This document shows positions 53,800 through 63,683 of a stretch of DNA of 64,000 bases, piece after piece (position 1 is the first letter of the stretch; each line of letters opens with the position of its first letter). This stretch comes from Tardiphaga robiniae (lineage in GTDB: Bacteria; Pseudomonadota; Alphaproteobacteria; Rhizobiales; Xanthobacteraceae). The notes under the pieces were generated by a model that worked only from the letters and a program-made list of their open reading frames with translations, made no database searches and was not told the DNA's origin. The stretch spans positions 84,934-148,933 of the forward strand of contig NZ_JABMCJ010000074.1 of the NCBI RefSeq assembly GCF_013359755.1. Reading direction: 5' to 3'. Position numbers and translations under genes: made by a program.

Positions 53800-55167
53800 T
53801 CAGTTGGCCTTCGGTGCCGGGGCTACCGGCGCTGCGGCCGCCTGCGGCGCGCGGCCGACGACGACGGTCAGCAGGCCATCTGCCCACAGCTTCTTCGCTG
53901 CCGCCTTGGCCTGGTCCAGCGTCACGGCATCGACCACGACATTGCGCTTCTCGATGTAATCAATCGGCAGTCTGTCGAGCTGGTATTGCAGCAGTGCGCC
54001 GGCCAGTTTCGACGAGGTGTCGAGCGCCAGCATCTGCGAACCCTTGAGATAGGATTTGGCCTCATCCAGCTCGCGCTGGGTCGGACCCTGCTCGGCCATG
54101 CGTTTCACTTCGCTGGTCACGGTATCGACCGTCTCGGTGGCGCGGTCGGCGCGAGTCGCGGTGCTGCCGATATAGATGCCGGAATGCTGCATCCACAGCA
54201 GCGAACCACTGACGGAATAGACCAGGCCCCGCTTCTCGCGCACTTCGTGATACAGCCGCGACGACAGCGTGCCGCCGCCGAGGATGTGATTGACGATATA
54301 GGCGGCCATGAAATTCGGATCGTCGCGTTTGACGCCCGGGCTGCCGAAGGTGATGACCGTCTGCGGCACGTCCAGCGTCACGGATTCCTTCTGCGGCGGC
54401 TTGGCTGCCGTGACTTCCGGGATCGGCGTCAGTGTCGCCTTGGCGGGCAGGCCACCGAAGGTCTTGTCCAGCAATGTCGCGAGCGTATCGGAATCGACGT
54501 CGCCGACCACGGCAATCTTCAGCGTGTCCTTCGCGACGATGCGTTGCTTGTAGGCCTTGATGTCATCGACATTGATGGTCGGCACGTCGGTCAGGCTGCC
54601 GTTGGACGGTCGGCTATAGGGATGGTCGCCGAATGCCACCTGCAGAAACTTGCGCGTCGCCAGCGAATTCGGGTTCGAGGTTTCGCGGCGCAGGCCGGAC
54701 ATGATCTGCGCGCGGATGCGCTCGACATCGGGGGCATCGAAGCGTGGCGACGTCAAAGCGAGGCGGGCGAGGTCGAACGCCTCGTCGCGATGCTCTTTCA
54801 GCATGCGCAGTGAGCCACGCAGGTAATCGCGCTGGGCGTTGAAGTTGAGCTCGATGGCGCGGCGTTCCATGCGATCGCGGAAGGTCGTGGAATCGAGATC
54901 GCCCGCGCCTTCGTCCATCAGGCTGGCCACCATGTTCGCAGTGCCGGATTTATCCTTCGGATCCTGCGCCGCACCGCCACCGAACGCATATTCCATGGCG
55001 ATCAGGGGAACGGTTGCATCCTGCACGAACCAGGCTTCGATGCCGCCTGGCGTCACGAGCCGCTGCACCTTGGCTGCCGCGAAAGATGGCGTCACCGTCA
55101 GGGTGACAAGTGAGAAGGCGGTGGCGACGGCAATGCCGAGGCGGCCGGCGTTGAAGATGATGCTCAC
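53800..55167 (-). CDS. M16-family peptidase-like protein, non-catalytic partner
   Basis: The 455-residue protein has a signal peptide (residues ~1-31, ending SFAAAKV) and two M16 half-domains. In the place of the zinc motif HxxEH it reads NMVASLMDEGAG, so it has no catalytic site. The C-terminal half carries RLYHEVREKRGLVYSVSG, the Arg/Tyr substrate-side motif of the second half. It is encoded just after the catalytic M16 protein with an ATGA overlap, so the two should form a heterodimer like the bacterial PqqF/MPP-type pairs, in the periplasm. Confidence 0.9.
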   Translation of the reverse strand: MSIIFNAGRLGIAVATAFSLVTLTVTPSFAAAKVQRLVTPGGIEAWFVQDATVPLIAMEYAFGGGAAQDPKDKSGTANMVASLMDEGAGDLDSTTFRDRMERRAIELNFNAQRDYLRGSLRMLKEHRDEAFDLARLALTSPRFDAPDVERIRAQIMSGLRRETSNPNSLATRKFLQVAFGDHPYSRPSNGSLTDVPTINVDDIKAYKQRIVAKDTLKIAVVGDVDSDTLATLLDKTFGGLPAKATLTPIPEVTAAKPPQKESVTLDVPQTVITFGSPGVKRDDPNFMAAYIVNHILGGGTLSSRLYHEVREKRGLVYSVSGSLLWMQHSGIYIGSTATRADRATETVDTVTSEVKRMAEQGPTQRELDEAKSYLKGSQMLALDTSSKLAGALLQYQLDRLPIDYIEKRNVVVDAVTLDQAKAAAKKLWADGLLTVVVGRAPQAAAAPVAPAPKAN

Positions 55168-56561
55168 GACCGCTTCTCCTCGCGCTTCGGCGCAGATGTA
55201 TCCTTGATCAGATAGCCGGTGACCGAGCGCTTCTTGTCGAGCCAGGTCTGTGCGGCTGCGCGCACCTGCTCGGCGGTAACCGCCTTGATGCGGTCGGGCC
55301 AGCTACGGATGTCCTCGACGCTGAGGCCCGTGGTGAGTGCCGCGCCGTACCAGCGTGCCAGCGAGGCCTGGCTGTCCTGCGCATAGGTGGCTTCGGCGAC
55401 GAGCTGCGTCTTGACGCGTTCGAGGTCGGCAGCCGGCACCGGGTTGGTTGCGAGGTCGGCAATTACGGCGTCGATGGTCTTTTCGATATCGGCGAATTCG
55501 GCACCCGGCTTCGGCGAGGCTGAAATCATGAACTGTGCGCTGTCGAGTGCGGTGCCCTGGTAGCTGGCACCGGCATTGATCGCGAGCTGTTTGTCGATGA
55601 CGAGGGCGCGGTAGAGATATGAGTTCGCGCCGCCGCCGATCAACTGGCCGAGCACATCGAGTGCCTGGCTCTCGCCGGCCGCAGCGGTGGTGGCTGACGG
55701 CACCAGATAATAGCGGCGCAGGCTTGTCTGTTCGACACGCGGATCGGCGAGCGTCACCGTGCGCGGCGCGGCGGGCGTTGGCTCCTGTGGGCGCATGCGG
55801 CGTTCGGGGATCGCCGGCTGCGCCGGGACCACGCCATAGGTGCGCTCCACCATCGGGCGGATCTCCTGCGGGTCGACATCGCCCGCGATGATCAGCGTCG
55901 CATTGTTGGGGGCGTAGAAGCGCTTGTAGAAGGCGAGCGCGTCCTCGCGGTCCAGCTTCTCGATCTCCTGATGCCAGCCAATGATCGGGCGGCCATAGGG
56001 ATGGTTGAGATAGAGCGCGGCCATGATCTGCTCGGACAATCTTGCATCCGGGCTGTTGGCGACGCGCATGTTGTATTCTTCCAGCACGACGTCGCGCTCG
56101 GGCAGCACGTTCTCGTCTTTCAGCACGAGGCCCGTCATGCGATCGGCCTCGAATTCCATCATCTTGCCGAGCTGGTCCTTGCTGATGCGCTGGTAGTAGC
56201 CGGTATAGTCGGTCGAGGTGAAAGCGTTCTCCTCACCGCCGACGCGCTGCACGGTCTGCGAGAACTCACCGACCGGATGTTTCGCGGTGCCCTTGAACAT
56301 CAGATGTTCGAGGAAATGCGCCAAGCCTGACTTGCCCGGCGTCTCGTCGGCCGAGCCGACCTTATACCAGATCATCTGCGTCACGACGGGCGTGCGGTGA
56401 TCCTCGATCACCACGACCTGCATGCCGTTATCGAGCTTGAACGTGGTTGGCGGTTTCGCCGTCACCGTCTGTGCGCGGGCGCCCGATATGGCGAGGGCGG
56501 GAGCCAGCAGCAAAGCGACGACTGCGACGGATCGTGCGGCAAGTCGGAATGAAGAGGTCAT
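55164..56561 (-). CDS. M16-family zinc peptidase, catalytic subunit
   Basis: The 465-residue protein has a signal peptide (MTSSFRLAARSVAVVALLLAPALAISGARA) and the zinc motif HFLEH (His82, Glu85, His86) followed by the distal Glu in VVLEEYNMRV. It is a periplasmic insulinase/MPP-type protease. ATG 56561 gives the signal sequence; an in-frame start at 56621 adds 20 residues. The partner gene starts inside its stop (ATGA, 55164-55167). Confidence 0.94.
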   Translation of the reverse strand: MTSSFRLAARSVAVVALLLAPALAISGARAQTVTAKPPTTFKLDNGMQVVVIEDHRTPVVTQMIWYKVGSADETPGKSGLAHFLEHLMFKGTAKHPVGEFSQTVQRVGGEENAFTSTDYTGYYQRISKDQLGKMMEFEADRMTGLVLKDENVLPERDVVLEEYNMRVANSPDARLSEQIMAALYLNHPYGRPIIGWHQEIEKLDREDALAFYKRFYAPNNATLIIAGDVDPQEIRPMVERTYGVVPAQPAIPERRMRPQEPTPAAPRTVTLADPRVEQTSLRRYYLVPSATTAAAGESQALDVLGQLIGGGANSYLYRALVIDKQLAINAGASYQGTALDSAQFMISASPKPGAEFADIEKTIDAVIADLATNPVPAADLERVKTQLVAEATYAQDSQASLARWYGAALTTGLSVEDIRSWPDRIKAVTAEQVRAAAQTWLDKKRSVTGYLIKDTSAPKREEKRS

Positions 56562-56690
56562 GGCGGGGCTAATAGCTCCAAAGCATGGGGAAAGGCGTGA
56601 CCAAGCCATCGCGCGGGACAAATCCGCGCGTGCAGGCTGATCGCAGTGAAAGGACGTCTTTGGAATGGCGGCGCAAAGGGAGCGCTGCGA

Positions 56691-57413
56691 TCAGAACTTA
56701 CCCGTCATCGGGTTGATGTTGTAATCGTTCTTCATGGTTTCCTTCGGCCCGGTGCCATAGGCATAGCCCGAGGCAGGCGTCTGGTAACCGGCCGGCGGCT
56801 GGGTCAGCGACTCGCGTGTCGGCTCGCCCTTGAATTCGGCGGTCTCACCCTTGTTGCTGCCGAACATGTTCTTGAACAGGCCACCCTCATAGCCGAGCTG
56901 CTTCGGGCTCAGCACGATGTTCTTGTTCGGATCGCCTGGTGAGGAATTGTCCACGGCGGACGAGGCGCCACGTGCGCGCTTCGGCGCCATCTCGCGCGGG
57001 GTCAACGGACGCGCGGCTTCCAGCACTTCTTCCGGACGTCCGGTCTTGGCGTTGGCGGCGGCTGCGCGGCGCTGCTGTACATCCGGATCCTTCGGCCAGT
57101 TGGCGACAGGCGCGGGGCCCTTGGCATCCGGTGGCGGCAGGTCGATCTTCGGCGGGACCACCAGCGGCGAGCGCTCACGGTAGTCGATCCCGGTGTTTTC
57201 CATATTGGTGCCGCCGAGACCGGTCATGATCTGCTTGATGACCTTCTGCTCGAACGGCTGGTCTTCTTCCTCGGCATCCTGGGCACGTGCGGCGCCTGCG
57301 GACATCACGAGACCAACGCTGAGGGCAACGGCGGTGAGGCGCAGGGCGCGCATCCAGGCGCCCGATGAAGTGTGCAGAGCCCAACCGGTTTCGGTCTCGC
57401 GCATCGTGTTCAT
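56691..57413 (-). CDS. Exported protein of unknown function
   Basis: The ~240-residue protein has a hydrophobic signal (ALRLTAVALSVGLVMSAGAARAQ), preceded by a polar ~20-residue N-terminus. The body is Pro/Lys/Gly-rich, with motifs FEQKVIKQIMTGLGGTNMENTGIDYRERSPLVVPP and KNIVLSPKQLGYEGGLFKNMFG. The sequence suggests an extended, mostly disordered envelope protein. I recall conserved copies in this genus group but no function. The start is uncertain (57413, 57404 or 57353). It is transcribed on the same strand as the M16 pair but ~70 bases upstream of it. Confidence 0.7.
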   Translation of the reverse strand: MNTMRETETGWALHTSSGAWMRALRLTAVALSVGLVMSAGAARAQDAEEEDQPFEQKVIKQIMTGLGGTNMENTGIDYRERSPLVVPPKIDLPPPDAKGPAPVANWPKDPDVQQRRAAAANAKTGRPEEVLEAARPLTPREMAPKRARGASSAVDNSSPGDPNKNIVLSPKQLGYEGGLFKNMFGSNKGETAEFKGEPTRESLTQPPAGYQTPASGYAYGTGPKETMKNDYNINPMTGKF

Positions 57414-57504
57414 CCTGTTCAAATATCTGGCGGATCGGCAAGAATCCGAAGAATCCTGGTGCGGTTCCGTTGGTATCGCCCTTGGCCTTGCGTATCGGCT
57501 GGGA

Positions 57505-58002
57505 TCAGGGCGCTTTTGCGGCGGGTACCGTGAAGAAAGAGTCATACAGCAGGGCCGCTACACCGGCAACAATGGCGACATCGGCAAGGTTAAACACGTA
57601 CCAGTTGTAGGTCTTGCCGGATATTTCGACGTGCAGCAGGGCGAAATCGACCACGGCGCCATAGGCGAACCGGTCGATGGCATTGCCGATCGCGCCCCCG
57701 ATGATCAGTCCCAGCCCGATCGTGGCCAGTCTGGTCTCGGATTTCGCCATCCAGATGGCCAGCGCCACCACCGCGATGGCTTTGATAGCCACCAGCACGA
57801 CCTGACCGGTGGGGCCGGAATCGGAGAACCAGCCGTAGCTGATGCCGGTATTCCAGGCCAGGACGAGATCGAAGAACGGCGTGATCCTGACCAGGCCACG
57901 ATGGCCGAGATCGAAGGCATAGAGCAGCCACAGCTTCGACGCCTGATCGAGGATCAGGACGACGATGGCTGCGATCAGCCCGGAGCGGACGGCTGGTTTC
58001 AA
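57505..58002 (-). CDS. lspA: Lipoprotein signal peptidase LspA
   Basis: This 165-residue membrane aspartyl protease has four helices. Both catalytic aspartates are visible: Asp119 ([11 protein letters not shown], after [14 protein letters not shown]) and Asp141 (FNLADVAI). It cleaves the signal of prolipoproteins after acylation. It begins with TTG overlapping the ileS stop (TTGA, 57999-58002), so it depends on ileS translation. That ileS-lspA pairing is widespread in proteobacteria. Confidence 0.94.
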   Translation of the reverse strand: MKPAVRSGLIAAIVVLILDQASKLWLLYAFDLGHRGLVRITPFFDLVLAWNTGISYGWFSDSGPTGQVVLVAIKAIAVVALAIWMAKSETRLATIGLGLIIGGAIGNAIDRFAYGAVVDFALLHVEISGKTYNWYVFNLADVAIVAGVAALLYDSFFTVPAAKAP

Positions 58003-61000
58003 ACAGCCACTCCCAGCGCCTTCCACTCCCGCAGCGCCTGCGCATCGCGCGGGGTGACGTCGGGATAGTCCTTGTCTTCGCCCACCGTCGGCAGGATCTT
58101 CCACGACCGCGCACATTTGGTGCCGACGGCCTTTTCGACCACCACGGCCACGCCGGGCACGTCGTTCAGCGTGAAGGCGCCTGCCGGCGCTTCGGCATTG
58201 GTCAGCATCGCATTCGAGGTGATGCAGATCTCTGCAAGATCGACGTCGGCCAGAATGGCGAAGATCGCCTTGTCGGTGACGTGGATCAGCGGCGAGGCTT
58301 CCAGCGACGAGCCGATGTTTTTGGCAGCACGCTCGACTTCCAGTGCGCCGGTGACGACGCGGCGGACGTTGCGGATGGTCTCCCACTTCGCGGCGAGCGC
58401 CTCGTTACGCCATGCCGGCAGCGTCTTCTGGAACGGTTCGAGGTGCACCGATACGGCCGCGCTGCCATAGCGCGACAGCCACGCTTCCTCGGCGGTGAAG
58501 CTCAGAATGGGCGCGAACCAGGTCACGATCGAGCGGAACAGATAGTCGATCACGGTCAGTGACGCCTTGCGTGTCACCGACGACGGCGCGTCGCAATACA
58601 GCGTGTCCTTGCGGATGTCGAAGTAGAAGGCCGACAATTCGGTGTTCATGAAGGCGGCGAGCGTGGCCACCACCGTCTTGTAGTCGAAATCGACATAGGC
58701 CTGCCGCACCACCGCATCGACTTCCGAGAGACGATGCAGCATCAGCCGCTCGAGCTCCGGCATATCGTCGGCCTTGATGCGATCCTCGTCGCGGAAATGC
58801 GCGAGGCTGCCGAGCATCCAGCGCACGCTGTTGCGCAGCTTGCGATAGGTCTCGATGGTGTTCTTGATGATCTCTGCGCCGATACGCTGGTCGTCGGCAT
58901 AATCGGTGGCGCAGACCCACAAGCGCAGGATGTCGGCGCCGGAGTCCTTGATGATCTTCTGCGGCTCGATGGTGTTGCCGATCGATTTCGACATCTTGCG
59001 ACCGTTTTCGTCGAGCGTGAAGCCGTGGGTCAGCACGACGTCGAACGGCGCGCGACCGCGGGTGCCGCTGCTCTCCAGCAGTGACGACTGGAACCAGCCG
59101 CGGTGCTGGTCGGAACCTTCCAGATACATGACGGTGTCCGCGCCGCCCTCTACCTTGCGCTTGATGCCGGCAAGGCCGGGGAAGTGCACGGGGTCCTCGA
59201 GCACGAAGGCGTGTGTGGAGCCTGAGTCGAACCAGACGTCGCAGATGTCGTCGACCTTCTTCCACTCTTCGTTGGCAAGCGAGCCAAGGAAATGCTCGCG
59301 CGCGCCTTCGGCATACCAGGCGTCGGCGCCTTCCTTCTCGAACGCGTCGGCAATGCGCTTGTTGACGGCCTCGTCCTGCAGGATCTCTGCGGAGCCGTCG
59401 CCTTTCTCGCGCACGAACACCGCGATCGGCACGCCCCAGGCGCGCTGGCGCGAGATCACCCAGTCGGGCTTGGTGTTGATCATGCCGTTGATGCGGTTCT
59501 GGCCGGTGGCCGGCACCCATTGCGTGACCTTGATGGCTTCGAGGGCACGGTGACGCAGCGTGTCACCGGGCTTCGCCTTGCCGTCGTTCGCCATAGCTCC
59601 CGGCTTGCCGGGAGCGTTCACTTCCAAAATGTCCTTGTCCATCGCGATGAACCATTGCGGCGTGTTGCGATAGATGACCGGCTTCTTGGAGCGCCAGGAA
59701 TGCGGATATTGATGTTTCAGGCGCGCACGCGCCACCAGCATGCCGCGCTCGACCAGCGCCTTGATGACGGCCTCGTTGGCGTCGCCCTTCTCGCCCTTGT
59801 CGTTGATTACGCGCGTGCCGGCGAAGCCCGGCGCCTGTTCGGTCAGCGCACCGTTCTCATCAACCGTGTAGGGGATCGTGGTAGCGATGCCACGCTCGGT
59901 GAGCTGGCGGCCATTCGACGTCCAGATATCGAAGTCGTCGCGGCCGTGGCTTGGCGCGGTATGCACGAAGCCGGTGCCGGCATCGTCGGTGACGTGGTCG
60001 CCGTCGAGCAGCGGCACGATGAAGTCATAGCCGCCGGCGAGACCCTTGAGCGGATGACGGCATTCCAGATCCTCGAGGATGTCCGAGGACAGCTCGCTGC
60101 TCTTCTTCCATGACGTGACGCGCGCCTGCTTGAACACGCTCTCGGCCAGCGCATCGGCGAGGATCAGGAGATCGCCGGTCTTCAGCCAGTTGTCCTCCGG
60201 CGCCTCGGTCACTTCATAGAGGCCATAGGCGATCTTGCTGGAGAACGAGATGGCGCGGTTGGCCGGCAGCGTCCAGGGCGTGGTGGTCCAGATCACCACA
60301 GCGGCCTTGGCAAGCCGGCCGAATTCGGCGGCGACCGGGAATTTCACCCATACCGCATCCGACGTGTAGTCCTCATACTCGACTTCGGCTTCGGCCAGCG
60401 CGGTCTTCTCGACCACGCTCCACATCACAGGCTTCGATCCGCGATACAGCGTGCCATTGGCCGCGAACTTCATCAGCTCGCGCGCGATCTGCGCCTCGGC
60501 GAAATAGTCCATGGTGGCGTAGCGGCCGGCCCAGTCGCCGATGATGCCGAGGCGCTTGAACTCCTCGCGCTGGATGTCGAGCCACTTGTTGGCATAGGCG
60601 CGGCATTCTTGGCGGAACGCGATCATCGCCGCGCCGTCCTTGAAGTTCGGCTTGGTCTTGCCCTTGGAGCGGTAGTTCTCTTCCTCGATCTTCCACTCGA
60701 TCGGCAGGCCGTGACAGTCCCAGCCCGGCACGTAATTCGAGTCGAAGCCCAGCATCTGCTGGCTCTTGGTCACCACGTCCTTGAGGATCTTGTTGAGCGC
60801 ATGCCCGATATGGATGTTGCCGTTCGCATAGGGCGGTCCGTCATGCAGCACGAATTTCGGCTTGCCCTTCGCAGTCTCGCGCAGCTTGCCGTAGAGGTCG
60901 ATCTCGTTCCAGCGCGCCAGCATTTTCGGCTCGCTGGTCGGCAGGCCTGCGCGCATCGGAAATTCGGTCTGCGGCAAATAGAGGGTCTTGGAATAGTCGT

Positions 61001-61031
61001 GGGTATCAGATTTGGCGGGCTTGTCGGACAT
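57999..61031 (-). CDS. ileS: Isoleucyl-tRNA synthetase IleS
   Basis: The 1010-residue class I synthetase has the HIGH motif (HIGH at residues 74-77 in [18 protein letters not shown]) and KMSKS ([10 protein letters not shown]). The large editing domain lies between them, with its [14 protein letters not shown] motif before KMSKS. The C-terminal end reads [29 protein letters not shown], a degenerate version of the zinc finger of type I IleS with only one Cys left. lspA follows in a TTGA overlap. Confidence 0.98.
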   Translation of the reverse strand: MSDKPAKSDTHDYSKTLYLPQTEFPMRAGLPTSEPKMLARWNEIDLYGKLRETAKGKPKFVLHDGPPYANGNIHIGHALNKILKDVVTKSQQMLGFDSNYVPGWDCHGLPIEWKIEEENYRSKGKTKPNFKDGAAMIAFRQECRAYANKWLDIQREEFKRLGIIGDWAGRYATMDYFAEAQIARELMKFAANGTLYRGSKPVMWSVVEKTALAEAEVEYEDYTSDAVWVKFPVAAEFGRLAKAAVVIWTTTPWTLPANRAISFSSKIAYGLYEVTEAPEDNWLKTGDLLILADALAESVFKQARVTSWKKSSELSSDILEDLECRHPLKGLAGGYDFIVPLLDGDHVTDDAGTGFVHTAPSHGRDDFDIWTSNGRQLTERGIATTIPYTVDENGALTEQAPGFAGTRVINDKGEKGDANEAVIKALVERGMLVARARLKHQYPHSWRSKKPVIYRNTPQWFIAMDKDILEVNAPGKPGAMANDGKAKPGDTLRHRALEAIKVTQWVPATGQNRINGMINTKPDWVISRQRAWGVPIAVFVREKGDGSAEILQDEAVNKRIADAFEKEGADAWYAEGAREHFLGSLANEEWKKVDDICDVWFDSGSTHAFVLEDPVHFPGLAGIKRKVEGGADTVMYLEGSDQHRGWFQSSLLESSGTRGRAPFDVVLTHGFTLDENGRKMSKSIGNTIEPQKIIKDSGADILRLWVCATDYADDQRIGAEIIKNTIETYRKLRNSVRWMLGSLAHFRDEDRIKADDMPELERLMLHRLSEVDAVVRQAYVDFDYKTVVATLAAFMNTELSAFYFDIRKDTLYCDAPSSVTRKASLTVIDYLFRSIVTWFAPILSFTAEEAWLSRYGSAAVSVHLEPFQKTLPAWRNEALAAKWETIRNVRRVVTGALEVERAAKNIGSSLEASPLIHVTDKAIFAILADVDLAEICITSNAMLTNAEAPAGAFTLNDVPGVAVVVEKAVGTKCARSWKILPTVGEDKDYPDVTPRDAQALREWKALGVAV

Positions 61032-61210
61032 AATGGCTCTGGCTTGCTCGAATGGCGCTGAAACGCGTGAAAACGCGATGAAACTGGACGGTCCCGGTCT
61101 TGCGCCGAGCGAAGCTCAGGCGGAAGCCGGGCCGATAATGCTTATGATGGGGCGCCGTGCAGACATCCGGCACTCAATAGCAGCCGGCGAGACGATCGCA
61201 AAGGGTCGGA

Positions 61211-61747
61211 TTAGCCCCGTTTGCCAATCACCCGGGCCGGATTGCCGGCCACGGTGGCACCGTCCGGAACGTCCCGGGTCACGACACTGCCGGCCCCGAT
61301 CACGGCGCCGTCACCGATGGTGACACCGGGCACGATAATGGCACCGCCGCCGATCCAGACATCGGCGCCGATTTTGACCGGCCGGCCGAATTCCACTCCG
61401 CTGCGGCGGGTCTCGGCGTCCCGCGGATGGTCGGCAGCGTAGATCTGCACGGCCGGGCCGATTTGCGTTCGGTCGCCGATGGAGACCGCGACGATGTCCA
61501 GGATCACGCAATTGAAATTCAGGAAAACGTTGTCGCCGAGATGGATGTTGTAGCCGTAGTCGCAGAAGAACGGCGGCCGGATCACGCAGTCGGCGCCGAC
61601 TCTGCCGAAATGCTCGGCAAGCAGTGTCCGTCGTTCGGCGACAGGCCGGTCCAATTGCGCGTTGTATTTCGCGAGCCAGGCCTTGTTGGCCTTCTCGTCA
61701 GCGACCAGTTCGGGGCTGCCGGGGCGATAGAGTTCGCCCGCGAGCAT
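61211..61747 (-). CDS. Maltose/galactoside O-acetyltransferase-like enzyme (Maa/NodL family)
   Basis: The ~178-residue left-handed beta-helix acetyltransferase opens MLAGELYRPGSPEL and has hexapeptide repeats to the end (VWIGGGAIIVPGVTIGDGAVIGAGSVVTRDVPDGATVAGNPARVI). The catalytic His is in IYAADHPRDAE. It uses acetyl-CoA on a sugar (maltose, galactoside or chito-oligosaccharide). The frame extends upstream of ATG 61747 to a CTG at 61771 that overlaps the ribF stop as CTGA. Reading from there gives MTRTEKQKMLAGELY, closer to the Maa N-terminus than the ATG start, so the true start may be that CTG. Confidence 0.88.
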   Translation of the reverse strand: MLAGELYRPGSPELVADEKANKAWLAKYNAQLDRPVAERRTLLAEHFGRVGADCVIRPPFFCDYGYNIHLGDNVFLNFNCVILDIVAVSIGDRTQIGPAVQIYAADHPRDAETRRSGVEFGRPVKIGADVWIGGGAIIVPGVTIGDGAVIGAGSVVTRDVPDGATVAGNPARVIGKRG

Positions 61748-61767
61748 TTTCTGCTTTTCGGTCCTGG

Positions 61768-62739
61768 TCAGTCGATGTCTCCCAGTTTCGGAAACGCATC
61801 CGGCGCAGCCGCCAGCGCGGCCCGCGCTTTGGCGCTGTCGTCGTCCATCTGGCGGATCAGGGGGTCGATGCCCTCGAATTTCATTTCATCGCGGATGAAG
61901 GCAATGAAGGCGACGTCCAGTGCCTGGCCGTAAAGGTCGCCCTTGAAGTCGAACAGGAAGACTTCGAGCAAAGGCGCGCCGTTATCGAAGGTCGGGCGGC
62001 GGCCAAAGGATGCAACGCCGTCGAAGCGCTCGTTTCCGCGGCCGACCCGCACGGCGTAGATGCCGTGCTTGAGGCCGCAATTGTTATTCAAGCGGATATT
62101 GGCGGTGGGATAGCCAAGGTCGCGGCCGAGCTTCTTGCCGTGGATCACTTCGCCGGTGATGAACCACGGCCCGTTCAGCATCTCCGTGGCCTCGGTCACC
62201 TGGCCCTCGGCCAAGGCCATGCGGATGGCCGTCGAAGACACCGGGCGCTCATCGATATCGACATGCGGCTGGATGTCGACCTCGATGCCGAGGCGCGGCG
62301 CTTCGTTGGCCAGCAGGCTGGGCGAACCGACGCGGCCTTTGCCGAAATGAAAGTCGTAGCCGACGGCGATGCCGCTGATGCCGAGACGCTCAATGAGATC
62401 GTGGTGAATGAAGTCTTGCGCCGTGGTGCTGGCGCGTCCCTTGTCGAAGGTCATGACGACGGCGCCGGCCAAGCCGGTTCCTGCCAGCAGGCGTAGCTTG
62501 GCGGCTTCGTCGGAGAGCCGGAACTGCGGTGTGTTCGGGCTGAAGAAACTGCGCGGATGCGGCTCGAAGGTCACCGCCAAAGCGCTTGTTTTATGCAGTT
62601 CCGCCATGCGTAACGCAGCACCGATGACGGCGCGGTGGCCGAGATGGACGCCGTCGAAATTACCCATTGCCACGACGCATCCGCGCGGGATGGCATTGGC
62701 AGGCGTTGTGTCGCGGATCACGCTGAAAGCAGTCGTCAT
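61768..62739 (-). CDS. ribF: Bifunctional riboflavin kinase / FAD synthetase RibF
   Basis: The 323-residue protein has the N-terminal FMN adenylyltransferase domain (VVAMGNFDGVHLGHRAVIGAA near residue 25; ALAVTFEPHPRSFF) and the C-terminal riboflavin kinase domain (KLGRDLGYPTANIRLNN… ARVGRG; EVFLFDFKGDLYGQ). It converts riboflavin to FMN and then FAD. It heads a minus-strand run with the acetyltransferase, ileS and lspA. Confidence 0.97.
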   Translation of the reverse strand: MTTAFSVIRDTTPANAIPRGCVVAMGNFDGVHLGHRAVIGAALRMAELHKTSALAVTFEPHPRSFFSPNTPQFRLSDEAAKLRLLAGTGLAGAVVMTFDKGRASTTAQDFIHHDLIERLGISGIAVGYDFHFGKGRVGSPSLLANEAPRLGIEVDIQPHVDIDERPVSSTAIRMALAEGQVTEATEMLNGPWFITGEVIHGKKLGRDLGYPTANIRLNNNCGLKHGIYAVRVGRGNERFDGVASFGRRPTFDNGAPLLEVFLFDFKGDLYGQALDVAFIAFIRDEMKFEGIDPLIRQMDDDSAKARAALAAAPDAFPKLGDID

Positions 62740-62999
62740 GATTGGATTCGTTGGTGGTTTTGGCGGGTGAGGGACCGTGGCGCGCCCACCACGTCGAAGT
62801 CAAGCGAAGGTAAAATCGGCTTTCTTCTCGAATTTGACGAATTTCGCGCCATGGGGCGGTTAACTGGAAATTTAACCCACCCTGCTAATTCTTGGCCCAA
62901 GCCGCGGACAGCAATACTCGCCAATCCCGGTTGGAACGGTTTGCCTGACGGCAAATATCATTTTTTGCATTTGCGTATCGTGCCTCAGGGGGAATGAAG

Positions 63000-63395
63000 A
63001 TGGCGGTTGATTTGTCGATGACGGTGCTGGTGGTGGACGATTACAACACCATGATCCGCATCATTCGCAATCTTCTGAAGCAGCTTGGTTTCGAACACAT
63101 CGACGATGCCAGCGATGGTTCGATGGCGCTGGAAAAGATGCGTACCAAGAAGTATGGCCTCGTGATTTCCGACTGGAACATGGAGCCGATGACGGGCTAC
63201 GACCTGCTCAAGGAAGTCCGCGCCGATCCCAACCTGTCGCAGACCCCTTTCATCATGATCACGGCAGAATCCAAGACCGAGAACGTGATTGCCGCCAAGA
63301 AGGCCGGCGTGAACAACTACATCGTCAAGCCGTTCAACGCGGCGACGCTGAAGACCAAGATCGAAGCCGTGTTCCCGGACACCGTCCCGGCGTAA
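63000..63395 (+). CDS. cheY: Chemotaxis response regulator CheY
   Basis: This 131-residue single-domain receiver has the acidic pair Asp13/Asp14 (VLVVDDYNTM), the phosphorylated Asp58 (VISDWNMEPMTG), the switch Thr in MITAESK and the Lys in NYIVKPFNA. There is no output domain, so it is CheY; phospho-CheY binds FliM to reverse the flagellar motor. ATG 63000 has CAGGGGGA at proper distance; ATG 62994 is too close to it. No other chemotaxis gene is adjacent. Confidence 0.95.
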   Translation: MAVDLSMTVLVVDDYNTMIRIIRNLLKQLGFEHIDDASDGSMALEKMRTKKYGLVISDWNMEPMTGYDLLKEVRADPNLSQTPFIMITAESKTENVIAAKKAGVNNYIVKPFNAATLKTKIEAVFPDTVPA

Positions 63396-63432
63396 CCGAC
63401 GAACTTCTTTCGTCAGAGCTTTTGAGTTTCGC

Positions 63433-63459
63433 AATGCCCGGCCTCGTGCCGGGCATTTT
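63433..63459 (+). terminator. Rho-independent terminator after cheY
   Basis: A perfect 10-bp stem (AATGCCCGGC, 63433-63442, with GCCGGGCATT, 63448-63457) and a CTCGT loop are followed by TT. Confidence 0.85.
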
Positions 63460-63476
63460 GCGTTTCGGCTCGCCCG

Positions 63477-63608
63477 GTCATTCCGGGGCAGGACGGACCG
63501 CGGAGCGGGCTGGACTGAGCCCGGAATCCCGACATGTTCAGCGCAAAACAGGTCGGGATTCCGGATTCGGTCCCGTCGTCTGCGGCGCCGGTCCCGCTCC
63601 GGAATGAC
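63477..63608. repeat. Palindromic intergenic repeat (GTCATTCCGG type)
   Basis: The outer arms GTCATTCCGG (63477-63486) and CCGGAATGAC (63599-63608) pair exactly. An inner long stem pairs CCGGAATCCCGAC (63521-63533) with GTCGGGATTCCGG (63552-63564). The unit follows the cheY terminator. Confidence 0.9.
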
Positions 63609-63655
63609 AGTGTGGGGCGGCAAGACAGCGCCTAAACATTTTTTCCTATACTCTG

Positions 63656-63683
63656 TTGACAGCATCCCCATCAGGTTTATATT
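63656..63683 (+). promoter_or_regulatory. Near-consensus vegetative promoter upstream of a non-coding region
   Basis: TTGACA (63656-63661), a 16-base spacer, then TATATT (63678-63683). It is an unusually good sigma-70-type match for this GC-rich genome, and start of transcription is expected near 63690. Confidence 0.7.

Noticed and set aside
52942..54813. A 623-codon plus-strand frame across panE and the M16 partner gene.
   Set aside because: Antisense shadow in a GC-rich region: it runs opposite two recognisable genes and its Arg/His/Gly/Asp-heavy composition resembles no protein.
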